This document shows positions 1 through 5,634 of a stretch of DNA of 6,825 nucleotides, in pieces (positions within the stretch are counted from its first letter, which is position 1; each line of letters begins with the position of its first letter). Both the position numbers and the translations under genes were made by a program. The notes under the pieces were generated by a model. The model was not told where the DNA came from and did not search any database. It was given only the letters and a program-made list of their open reading frames with translations. Origin of the DNA: Chloroflexota bacterium (lineage in GTDB: Bacteria; Chloroflexota; Dehalococcoidia; Dehalococcoidales; UBA2162); the NCBI GenBank assembly GCA_016193545.1, contig JACPSA010000060.1:1-6825 (forward strand), read 5' to 3'.

Positions 1-572
1 ACCCGTTTAATCTCGTCATCCCGCCCGATAACCGGGTAGAGTTTACCCTGGCGGGCTAATTCAGTGAGGTCACGGCCATACTTTTGCAAAGAGCGATATT
101 TGCTCTCCGCCCGGGCATCGGTAACCCGGTGCCCGCCACGAATCTTCTGCAGGGCCTGAAACACCTTTTCCTGGTCAACACCGAACCTTTTGAGGATTGT
201 GGTTGCCTCGCCTTTTTCCTCGCTGACTATTGCAATTAGGAGATGTTCAGAGCCGATGAATTCATCGTTCAGTCTTTTTGACTCGGCATCGGCGGCCATG
301 AAGAGGGCATTGATACGCGGTGTAGCGTAAATCTGCGTTGTCTCATAAGCCACTTTAGGCATCTTTTCCAGTGCCGCTCCCAGTTGTCGCTTCACGTCTT
401 CCACATCAACGTCGAGTTCTCGTAATATATCACAGACCAGGCCCTTTTCCTGTAAGAGTAAAGCCAGGAGGATATGTTCCACATCCCACTGGTTATGGCG
501 AAACTGCATCATCAGTTGCTGAGATGCTTCAATCACTTCTCGGGCTAATTCAGTAAATCTGTCCGGTCTCAT
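1..572 (-). CDS. clpB: ClpB disaggregase, N-terminal part (3' end outside window)
   Basis: ClpB is a cytoplasmic AAA+ hexamer that threads aggregated proteins through its pore and works with DnaK/DnaJ. The 190 complete codons seen cover the N-terminal Clp_N domain (two repeats, about residues 1-75 and 80-145). They continue into the linker and start of the first AAA+ module, with RVTD at 149-152, KYGRDLTELAR at 164-174 and PVIGRD at 180-185, just before where Walker A would come. RGGxRVTD followed by KYGRDLT is the ClpB rather than the ClpC/ClpA pattern. The ATG (572-570) has a strong Shine-Dalgarno, GGAGGTG at 587-581, eight bases upstream. Its ATG overlaps the TGA of the preceding gene as ATGA, which suggests translational coupling. 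It is the last visible gene of the dnaJ-hspR operon. The AAA+ modules and middle domain lie beyond the window and cannot be judged. Confidence 0.95.
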   Translation of the reverse strand, partial: MRPDRFTELAREVIEASQQLMMQFRHNQWDVEHILLALLLQEKGLVCDILRELDVDVEDVKRQLGAALEKMPKVAYETTQIYATPRINALFMAADAESKRLNDEFIGSEHLLIAIVSEEKGEATTILKRFGVDQEKVFQALQKIRGGHRVTDARAESKYRSLQKYGRDLTELARQGKLYPVIGRDDEIKR

Positions 573-1363
573 CGGCTTTCCACCTCCACGCTCTTGGTAA
601 TGAAGTTAAGGCCAAGGAAATCTTCAATATGTTGCTGGACTTCAGGGTACTCCCAGTTATACTCGTGCCCGGGGACATTAATACAGTAGCTAAATCTTAT
701 CGGCGTCCCCTGCAGTCGGTACTTAATCCATCTAAAGGGGGCCGCGGCGAAGGCTTTAAGTATCGTTAATACATCCCATTCCATCATAGCATCAGGCATC
801 AGCCCATTACTATCTATTGCCAGAGTTTTTTTCGTAATTACACGCCGCGATTTGTAGAAGAAAGGTGTTCCCAGTTCGATGCTGTGAACCGGCTCAAGAT
901 TGTTAACACGCTGTAAAACAGCGTTGCTGAAGGCGGCTCCCTGGCTGGCTCCAATCAGTATTACCTTAAGGGAGTTGAGGTGCCCGGTGATAAATTTCAG
1001 TTCAGCAGCCAATATCTCTGCCTTGGAGGTAAAGAAACGGGCTTGCTCTCTGATATCCCTCATTATCTCCCGCAGGCCGGTACCGGTGCGGAAGTGCTGT
1101 ATTAGCGCCCCGGTATATCCCCGCTTTCTCAGGGTATTACTGATTCCTTCCACAATACTGCGTTCCCACTGCAGGCAGTGCTCCAGGCGTGTATTGCCCC
1201 ATCCGCCGGGGTTATGAATCAGTAGGAAATCATTGTCTTGAGCGGTAGTGTAGATGTCCAGAAGTCGGCGGGTAAAGACGAGACACTTTTGCCGGTCATT
1301 ACCGAAGAGTTTCCGTGCCAGCTGGTTGGCTTCTTCCTCCAGAGATAAATGATTGTCTGTCAT
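569..1363 (-). CDS. Uncharacterised alpha/beta-hydrolase-like protein coupled to clpB
   Basis: I do not recognise a named family. The 264-residue protein has features of the alpha/beta-hydrolase fold. A strand followed by HNPGG (50-54) is in the position of an oxyanion-hole loop. VILIGASQG (134-142) is a nucleophile elbow of the GxSxG type, with Ser140 as putative nucleophile. A late His233 (PGHEYNW) could be the catalytic histidine; Asp184, Asp191 or Asp197 could supply the acid. There is no signal peptide or clear membrane helix, so it is probably cytoplasmic, and the substrate is unknown (esterase, lipase or thioesterase are all possible). The ATG follows the stop of the VTT-protein gene by three bases, with only a weak upstream Shine-Dalgarno, which suggests translational coupling from upstream. 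Its TGA overlaps the clpB start. Position in the operon implies heat-shock co-expression; the fold call is moderately sure, the function is open. Confidence 0.8.
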   Translation of the reverse strand: MTDNHLSLEEEANQLARKLFGNDRQKCLVFTRRLLDIYTTAQDNDFLLIHNPGGWGNTRLEHCLQWERSIVEGISNTLRKRGYTGALIQHFRTGTGLREIMRDIREQARFFTSKAEILAAELKFITGHLNSLKVILIGASQGAAFSNAVLQRVNNLEPVHSIELGTPFFYKSRRVITKKTLAIDSNGLMPDAMMEWDVLTILKAFAAAPFRWIKYRLQGTPIRFSYCINVPGHEYNWEYPEVQQHIEDFLGLNFITKSVEVESR

Positions 1364-1366
1364 CTG

Positions 1367-2035
1367 TTAAACACCAATCCAGCGTAATAAGATAGATAGT
1401 CCCCAGTACCCGGCAAAGGCGACAATAAGGTATCTTACCGTTTTGCCAGCCCAGCTAAGCAGGAAGAAGCGGAGTAAACCCATACGCAGGGTGCCGGCGG
1501 CCAGCCCGGTAAAATAATAGAAAGGGCTGATTATTGCCGAGCTAATGAAGACAACCCAGGAGCCTCCTTTTCCGCCTACCCACTCCATTAAGCGCCGGTA
1601 AAAAGTCTGATTCTTAAACCAGGATTTTGACCGGACTGGCTTCGAGACACCGCTTATATCTGGCTGATGTTCAGGATTCTGTTTCCTCGGGCGGAGTCGG
1701 CTCAACAAGTTAAACATGCCGGCTCCGGTAAGGTAGACCGTTATCCCGCCGATAGCGGCTCCAAAGCCGGCTACCAGACCTACCCATACCGGGTTCAATA
1801 CATGACCGAAGACGAATATCAGCCATAGTGTAGGCGTGGGAATAATAGTCACTCCACAGAGGATACCAATGATAAAGACACCCAGATAACCGTAAGTCTG
1901 AGCACGCCGTATTTCTTCCTGGAATAAGACTGCGGCGAAAAGCAGTGCCACAGTGAGTAAAATACTTGCACTACTAACCAGATAGAAATGCCAGCTCCTT
2001 GTTAGTCTTCCCTGTGCAACTGGCGTTGACTCCAA
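1367..2035 (-). CDS. VTT-domain (YqaA/DedA-like) integral membrane protein
   Basis: A 222-residue inner-membrane protein. Predicted hydrophobic segments are about 16-38, 48-65, 66-80 (possibly re-entrant, containing PTPT at 66-69), 82-108, 158-182 and 186-212. A hydrophilic cytoplasmic-looking linker rich in Arg/Lys/Pro lies at about 112-150. The PTPT element, the glycine-rich GxxxxxGG stretch near 91-97 and the C-terminal GKTVRY (197-202) fit the VTT (formerly SNARE-associated) domain, closer to YqaA than to classical DedA. The FxxRFxPxxR arginines of DedA are replaced here by an SPFYYFTG-type sequence (170-177). Characterised VTT relatives scramble or flip lipids such as undecaprenyl phosphate; this activity is inferred by family only. 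The start is TTG (2035-2033), chosen because AAGGGAG lies five bases upstream and no ATG fits. It sits 13 bases after the methyltransferase gene. Confidence 0.85.
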   Translation of the reverse strand: MESTPVAQGRLTRSWHFYLVSSASILLTVALLFAAVLFQEEIRRAQTYGYLGVFIIGILCGVTIIPTPTLWLIFVFGHVLNPVWVGLVAGFGAAIGGITVYLTGAGMFNLLSRLRPRKQNPEHQPDISGVSKPVRSKSWFKNQTFYRRLMEWVGGKGGSWVVFISSAIISPFYYFTGLAAGTLRMGLLRFFLLSWAGKTVRYLIVAFAGYWGLSILLRWIGV

Positions 2036-2048
2036 TGGGTCTCCCTTA

Positions 2049-2606
2049 TTAAGTTATTTTGGCAAATTTGAATAATTTCCCCTCTTTTTCAGTGAGAGAA
2101 AACAGACCGTTGGTATAGTTCAGGACTTTCTCCTTCATGCCATCATAAAAAGCCAGGGTTCCTTCTTTCCTTAGTACCCGGTGTAACTCTTCTAACACTG
2201 CCCGTCTTTCTTTAATCTCATGCAGGACATCACACATCCAGATGACATCGATGCTTTCATCAGGTAAACCCGTTTCCTGATTTGAAAGTATGGTTTCCAG
2301 ATTGGCTAACCCTTCTTTTTGTAATTCTTCCTTGACTATTTCCAGCTGGCGGGGGAAATAATCTAAAGCATATACTTTCCCCCGTGTTCCGACTATTTTA
2401 GCTGCCGGAATGGTAAAAGCGCCGGTGCCACAGCCGTAGTCTAAGAAGGTACATCCTTCTCGGACCAGGTTGGTTTGCTGCCATTTGCGCAAGATGTCTC
2501 GCCTGGTGATGCGTCTCCACAGAGGCCACCAGTAGACCCAGATTGCATAGTAGCCTTTAAATACCGGATTTAGCTTTTCCTCCAGGAAACGTTCGATATC
2601 AAACAA
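2049..2606 (-). CDS. Small class I SAM-dependent methyltransferase
   Basis: A 185-residue protein with a Rossmann-like methyltransferase fold. Motif I is LDYGCGTG (55-62), the acidic residue after strand 2 is Asp82, the post-motif strand is DVIWMCDVLHE (120-130), and a helix plus HRVLRKEGT (142-150) follows as in the Methyltransf_11/UbiE-like group. The substrate cannot be told from sequence. The N-terminal 15-31 stretch is unusually aromatic (YYAIWVYWWPLWR) and could lie on a membrane or clamp a hydrophobic substrate. The protein is short for a UbiE-type enzyme and lacks a long substrate-binding insertion. The start is TTG (2606-2604) with AGAGGT seven bases upstream; an in-frame TAG further upstream limits any extension and no better start codon occurs. 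It lies 60 bases after hspR and 13 before the VTT-protein gene, so co-transcription is likely. Confidence 0.88.
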   Translation of the reverse strand: MFDIERFLEEKLNPVFKGYYAIWVYWWPLWRRITRRDILRKWQQTNLVREGCTFLDYGCGTGAFTIPAAKIVGTRGKVYALDYFPRQLEIVKEELQKEGLANLETILSNQETGLPDESIDVIWMCDVLHEIKERRAVLEELHRVLRKEGTLAFYDGMKEKVLNYTNGLFSLTEKEGKLFKFAKIT

Positions 2607-2666
2607 ATTTCTTACCTCTATCTTAATTTTGCCGTCTTGGATATTAACAGAGACCTCTGGCTAAAA

Positions 2667-2975
2667 CTACTGCCGCCTGAGTCTCTTTAACTCTGATTCC
2701 AGCCCGTCGATATGTTCCTGTAACTCGGACAGGCGCTCTGCCATACGCAAGATGACCTCTATCCCGGCCAGATTAATACCCAGGTCATCCATCAAAGTCT
2801 TCACCCGCCTCAGGTGAGCTATGTCTCGTTCCGAATACAGGCGAATATTACCTTTAGACCGGGATGGCTCTATTATGCCAATCTTTTCGTAGTAACGCAA
2901 GGTATGCGTCTGGACGCTGAGCATTCTGGCGGCAATACTGATGACGTAGCGCGGTTCTTCATCCCTTAAATTCAT
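2667..2975 (-). CDS. hspR: HspR-type MerR-family heat-shock repressor
   Basis: This 102-residue protein matches HspR, the MerR-family repressor that in actinobacteria and relatives controls dnaK/dnaJ/clpB operons and is activated by chaperone binding. The N-terminal winged-helix region reads YVISIAARML (10-19), then HTLRYYEKIGIIEP (24-37), then NIRLYSERDI (43-52), followed by the family-typical DLGINLAGIEVIL (64-76). Residues 77-100 form a short charged coiled coil for dimerisation. There is no C-terminal ligand domain, as expected for HspR. The ATG has a near-perfect Shine-Dalgarno (AGAGGTGAT) overlapping the dnaJ stop, ten bases away, so the two genes are translated together. The promoter upstream of dnaJ is the likely autoregulated target, but no standard HAIR repeat (CTTGAGT-N7-ACTCAAG) is visible there. 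The family assignment is firm. Confidence 0.93.
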   Translation of the reverse strand: MNLRDEEPRYVISIAARMLSVQTHTLRYYEKIGIIEPSRSKGNIRLYSERDIAHLRRVKTLMDDLGINLAGIEVILRMAERLSELQEHIDGLESELKRLRRQ

Positions 2976-2985
2976 AAATCACCTC

Positions 2986-3984
2986 TTAACTTGCTCCAGC
3001 GGGTCGTAGCTGTTTGAGCTGCTCAAATAGCCTCTTTTCTTCTGCGGAGAGTTTACCTGGCAAAAGCACCTGCACTTTAGCCAGCAGGTCACCGTGGGCG
3101 GAGTTACCCAGATGCGGCATTCCCTGTCCGGCCAGACGAAAGGCACGCCCATTTTGGGTTTCCGGCGGAATTTTCAGTGCCAGTTTCCCGGTGAGGGTAG
3201 GTACCGGTACTTCACCACCCAGCATGGCTACGGTCAGCGGTACGGATACATCCACATATAAGTCATTACCCTTACGTTCAAACAACTGGTGAGGCTTAAC
3301 CAACATTACCAAGTAAAGGTGGCCACTCTTGCCTCCGGCATAACCCGGTTCTCCCTTGCCGGCGACGCGTACTCGAGAGCCATTGTCAACGCCGGGCGGA
3401 ATCTTGACTTCCAGTCGCTTCAAACTGGAGACGGCTCCTGAACCAAGACATGCCGAGCACCGCATATTTTGAGTCCGGCCGCTACCCGCGCAAGTGGGGC
3501 AAGCCTCTTCGCTCTCGAGGTTCAGGATGCGGTTAGTCCCGTGATAGGCTTCCTCCAGGGTTACTTCTATGGGGTGCTCGATATCCTGCCCTTGTCTTGG
3601 CCGAACTCGGCGGCCGGCCGTCCCGGTCCGGAAACCCTGGAACAGGTCACCAAAAAGGTCGTTTGGATTACCCTGCTCAAAGCGGAAGCCTTGAGCACCC
3701 CCCTGGCTGAAATCCCACTGCGGTGTCTGTTGTCCTCTGGCCCTGGCAAACTGGTCAGCGTGCTGCCACTGGTCACCATACTGGTCGTACTTCTGGCGTT
3801 TTCCCTTGTCGGAGAGGACCTCATAAGCCTCATTTATCTCTTTGAACCTGGCTTCAGCTGACTTGTCCCCGGGGTTAACGTCAGGGTGATGCTTACGGGC
3901 TAGCCGCCGGTAAGCCTGCTTTATCTCCTGCTCACTGGCATTCCGTTTAATACCCAGTATGTTGTAGTAATCTTTGCCGACCAT
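2986..3984 (-). CDS. dnaJ: DnaJ-family (Hsp40) co-chaperone with half zinc finger
   Basis: A J-domain co-chaperone that stimulates DnaK ATPase and delivers unfolded substrates, acting in the cytoplasm. The J-domain covers residues 4-70, with the essential HPD at 33-35 and the KYDQYGD end at 65-71. A Gly/Phe-rich region spans about 85-125, including DLFGDLF. C-terminal domains I and II run from about 135 to 310. The zinc region has only two CxxCxGxG repeats (162-169 and 176-183) instead of four. From what flanks them they correspond to repeats 1 and 4, so zinc centre I is kept and centre II is missing. It is 332 residues against about 375 for full DnaJ, between DnaJ and CbpA types. The ATG has GAAGGA (3995-3990) as ribosome binding site. 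It is the first gene of the operon and lies directly upstream of hspR. Confidence 0.94.
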   Translation of the reverse strand: MVGKDYYNILGIKRNASEQEIKQAYRRLARKHHPDVNPGDKSAEARFKEINEAYEVLSDKGKRQKYDQYGDQWQHADQFARARGQQTPQWDFSQGGAQGFRFEQGNPNDLFGDLFQGFRTGTAGRRVRPRQGQDIEHPIEVTLEEAYHGTNRILNLESEEACPTCAGSGRTQNMRCSACLGSGAVSSLKRLEVKIPPGVDNGSRVRVAGKGEPGYAGGKSGHLYLVMLVKPHQLFERKGNDLYVDVSVPLTVAMLGGEVPVPTLTGKLALKIPPETQNGRAFRLAGQGMPHLGNSAHGDLLAKVQVLLPGKLSAEEKRLFEQLKQLRPAGAS

Positions 3985-3989
3985 CTTTA

Positions 3990-3995
3990 TCCTTC
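3990..3995 (-). promoter_or_regulatory. Ribosome binding site of dnaJ
   Basis: GAAGGA on the minus strand, five bases before the dnaJ ATG at 3984. It fixes the start codon and lies in a short 5' untranslated region of about 20 bases predicted from the promoter at 4011-4039. Confidence 0.7.
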
Positions 3996-4010
3996 AGTTC
4001 TGCCGTTGCC

Positions 4011-4032
4011 ATTGTAACTCATTTTGTACAAT
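4011..4032. repeat. Inverted repeat over the dnaJ -10 and spacer (candidate operator)
   Basis: ATTGTA (4011-4016) and TACAAT (4027-4032) form a perfect six-base inverted repeat with a ten-base gap. One arm is the -10 hexamer itself. The right arm lies within an eight-base palindrome TTGTACAA (4024-4031). Its placement would let a bound dimer block RNA polymerase, as expected for an HspR operator, but it does not match the published actinobacterial HAIR consensus. Confidence 0.35.
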
Positions 4033-4039
4033 ATGACAA
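4011..4039 (-). promoter_or_regulatory. Sigma-70-type promoter of the dnaJ-hspR-clpB operon
   Basis: On the minus strand, TTGTCA (4039-4034) and TACAAT (4016-4011) are separated by exactly 17 bases. Each hexamer has one mismatch to the vegetative consensus. Transcription would start near 4004, giving a leader of about 20 bases before the dnaJ ATG. AT-rich sequence upstream could act as an UP element. No other comparable promoter is seen within the six-gene run, so this probably drives all of it. Confidence 0.75.
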
Positions 4040-4071
4040 TACTATTATAAAGAAGTTAATAAAATAGTATT
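4038..4071. repeat. Nine-base perfect inverted repeat upstream of the dnaJ -35
   Basis: AATACTATT (4038-4046) and AATAGTATT (4063-4071) are exact reverse complements, separated by 16 AT-rich bases. The promoter-proximal arm touches the -35 hexamer. It could be a regulator site (arms about 25 bases centre to centre) or a chance pairing in AT-rich DNA. It is not CIRCE, whose sequence is TTAGCACTC-N9-GAGTGCTAA. Confidence 0.4.
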
Positions 4072-4094
4072 AATTATGCGTCTATGAAATTGAG

Positions 4095-4120
4095 AGAGGC
4101 TGGACAATTGCCCAGCCTCT
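4095..4120 (-). terminator. Stem-loop terminator after glnA
   Basis: AGAGGCTGG (4095-4103) pairs perfectly with CCAGCCTCT (4112-4120), a nine-base GC-rich stem with an eight-base loop, 33 bases beyond the glnA stop. On the minus strand the stem is followed by CTCAATTTC, only a weak T tract, so termination may be partial or factor-assisted. It lies between glnA and the heat-shock promoter and separates the two transcription units. Confidence 0.75.
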
Positions 4121-4153
4121 ATTGCGGTGTTGGTGGAGTGAACTGGTTTTAGT

Positions 4154-5497
4154 TCACAAAATCGGGAGGTATCTCTTTATCTCGTATTCCGTCACCTGTG
4201 TCCGATACTGGTCCCACTCTATTTTCTTATTCTGGATAAAGGCATTAAAGACATGCTCTCCAAGGGCTTTACGTACTATTTCACTACGCTCAGCCAGCTG
4301 AACAGCGTCAAACAGGCTGGCGGGGAGGGTGTCTATTCCCCTTTCCTTTCTTTCTTGCGCGGTCATCTCGTACACATTTTCTTCCACCGGAGGTGGTGGT
4401 TGATAGTTCTTCTCAATTCCCTCCAGCCCGGCCGCCAGCATCACGCTGAAGGTAAGGTAAGGATTGCAGGCAGGGTCGGGAGACCTGTATTCAATCCTGG
4501 TTGCCTTCTCTTTTCCGGGGCGATACTCCGGTACCCGTATCAGGTCAGAGCGGTTACGCCGCGCCCAGGAAAGGTACACCGGTGCCTCGTAGCCTGGAAC
4601 CAGTCGCTTGTAGGAATTAACCCACTGGCTGGTGATAGCCGTGATTTCCGGGCCGTGCTTGAGTAATCCGGCGACATAGCTCTTGGCGGTTTTGGAGAGG
4701 TTGTACTTGTCCTTCGGGTCAAAGAAGGCATTACGCTCGCCCTTGAACAGTGATTGGTGGACATGCATACCGCTGCCATTGATACCAAAAACTGGCTTGG
4801 GCATAAAAGTGGCATAGACGCCTTGCTGCAGGGCTATCTGTTTGACTACCAAACGGTAGGTCATTACATTATCCGCCATAGTCAGGGCATCAGTGTACCT
4901 CATGTCTATTTCGTGCTGACTGGGGGCAACCTCGTGGTGGGAATACTCGATGCCGATACCCATCTCTTCCAGGGTAAGGACTGTATCCCGTCTCAGGTCA
5001 GTGGCCACGTCCAGAGGCACCATATCGAAATAACCCCCGGCGTCTAGAGGCTGCGTACTATTTGAATCTTTAAAATAAAAGAACTCCAGTTCCGGGCCTA
5101 CATAGTAGGTGTAGCCCAAATCGGCAGCACGCTTCAGGTTCTTTTTCAAGACATACCTGGGGTCACCCTCAAAGGGTTCACCACCCGGTTTCAGAATGTC
5201 ACAGAACATCCGGGCGACACCGTGCTCCCGGGGTCTCCAGGGAAGCAGCTGGAAAGTATCGGGGTCGGGCAGAGCTACCATATCGCTCTCATCAATACGG
5301 GCAAAGCCTTCAATTGAGGAGCCATCAAACCCCATCCCTTCTTCCAGAGCGCCTTCCAGTTCCTCTACGGTGATGGCGAAGTTCTTGAGCATACCCAGAA
5401 TGTCGCTAAACCATATCCGGATAAACTTGATATCGTGGTCCTTGACCATCTTGAGGACATATTCCTTGCTTTCTTCTCGGCTTTTCTTTTTTGCCAT
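4154..5497 (-). CDS. glnA: Glutamine synthetase type I, alpha class
   Basis: Makes glutamine from glutamate, ammonia and ATP as a cytoplasmic dodecamer. The 447-residue protein is full length for the alpha class (Bacillus-like, about 445). Visible motifs are the latch GFDGSSIEGF (56-65), metal ligands Glu136/Glu138 in GPELEFF, Glu189 and Glu196 in HHEVAPSQHE, the substrate loop NGSGMHVHQ (240-248), NSYKRLVPGYEAP (294-306) with Arg298 and flap Glu304, Arg316, and RIEYRSPD (334-341) with Glu336 and Arg338. The roughly 25-residue insertion and the adenylylation site NLYDLP of beta enzymes are missing, so control by GlnE-type adenylylation is not expected. Arg67 in FARI is in the place used for feedback and GlnR contact in Firmicutes. 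The ATG has GGAGGTAA just upstream, part of a possible hairpin. It is preceded by a regulator gene and followed by a terminator. Confidence 0.97.
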   Translation of the reverse strand: MAKKKSREESKEYVLKMVKDHDIKFIRIWFSDILGMLKNFAITVEELEGALEEGMGFDGSSIEGFARIDESDMVALPDPDTFQLLPWRPREHGVARMFCDILKPGGEPFEGDPRYVLKKNLKRAADLGYTYYVGPELEFFYFKDSNSTQPLDAGGYFDMVPLDVATDLRRDTVLTLEEMGIGIEYSHHEVAPSQHEIDMRYTDALTMADNVMTYRLVVKQIALQQGVYATFMPKPVFGINGSGMHVHQSLFKGERNAFFDPKDKYNLSKTAKSYVAGLLKHGPEITAITSQWVNSYKRLVPGYEAPVYLSWARRNRSDLIRVPEYRPGKEKATRIEYRSPDPACNPYLTFSVMLAAGLEGIEKNYQPPPPVEENVYEMTAQERKERGIDTLPASLFDAVQLAERSEIVRKALGEHVFNAFIQNKKIEWDQYRTQVTEYEIKRYLPIL

Positions 5498-5499
5498 TC

Positions 5500-5544
5500 T
5501 TACCTCCGCTTTGTTGAGGTAAAGGGAATTTCCACATTACCTCA
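5500..5544 (-). promoter_or_regulatory. glnA leader with two mutually exclusive helices around the RBS
   Basis: Reading the minus strand, the order is GAGGTAA (5543-5537), 14 bases, TTACCTC (5522-5516), nine bases, GAGGTAA (5506-5500), GA, then the glnA ATG. The middle element can pair with either copy but not both. Pairing with the second (seven pairs plus one G-U) hides the Shine-Dalgarno. Pairing with the first (eight pairs, TGAGGTAA with TTACCTCA, plus a small inner GGA/TCC stem) frees it. The base complementarity is seen directly; a regulatory role is inference. Confidence 0.5.
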
Positions 5545-5560
5545 TCGTTGTAATAACCTT

Positions 5561-5566
5561 ATCATA
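5561..5566 (-). promoter_or_regulatory. Candidate -10 of a glnA promoter
   Basis: TATGAT on the minus strand has one mismatch to TATAAT. At the 17-base position the -35 is ATATTC, which is poor, so the promoter would need an activator. The predicted start near 5554 gives a leader of about 57 bases that contains the whole alternative-helix region. No terminator is seen between the regulator gene and glnA, so read-through from upstream is also possible. Confidence 0.35.
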
Positions 5567-5576
5567 GCCCTGTTAT

Positions 5577-5614
5577 GTTTCCAGAATATTACCGCCAGGT
5601 TAAATTTATGTGCT
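5577..5614 (-). promoter_or_regulatory. GlnR-box-like direct repeats upstream of glnA
   Basis: On the minus strand, AGCAC, TTAAC, GTAAT and GAAAC occur in series, each separated by six bases, giving an 11-base period. The last pair, GTAAT-N6-GAAAC (5592-5577), matches the actinobacterial GlnR pattern GTnAC-N6-GAAAC at all but one fixed position; the first two units are weak. The array ends ten bases before the TATGAT -10 candidate and covers the missing -35, the usual layout for an OmpR/PhoB-type activator. Confidence 0.4.
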
Positions 5615-5634
5615 TAGGTTGAAAGAAGATGAAG

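Noticed and set aside
52..554. Fourteen-base direct repeat CGGGCTAATTCAGT at 52-65 and 541-554
   Set aside because: Both copies encode the same TELAR peptide at two places in ClpB; coincidence of protein sequence and codon choice.
371..556. Plus-strand open frame of 61 codons opposite clpB
   Set aside because: Falls inside the ClpB N-domain coding sequence, which continues unbroken on the minus strand.
900..1217. Plus-strand open frame of 105 codons opposite the hydrolase-like gene
   Set aside because: Cysteine/arginine/serine-rich shadow translation with no good ribosome binding site; the minus-strand gene is better supported by motifs and spacing.
2648..2659. Short inverted repeat CAGAG-AC-CTCTG in the hspR-methyltransferase gap
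   Set aside because: Five-base arms with a two-base gap cannot form a useful hairpin, there is no T tract, and it does not resemble a known operator.
3469..3861. Plus-strand open frame of 130 codons opposite dnaJ
   Set aside because: It lies entirely within the well-supported dnaJ gene, has no recognisable domain and is a by-product of dnaJ codon usage.
4154..5497. Adenylylation control of glutamine synthetase through Tyr376
   Set aside because: The NVYEMT context is the one normal for alpha-class enzymes and the NLYDLP site and its flanking insertion are missing.
4253..5522. Several plus- and minus-strand open frames overlapping glnA
   Set aside because: glnA is unambiguous over this whole stretch with all catalytic motifs in frame; the others show no family features.
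5498..5634. Sigma-54 promoter upstream of glnA
   Set aside because: No GG-N10-GC element in a TGGCAC-TTGCA context; TGGCGG near 5594 lacks the matching second half.
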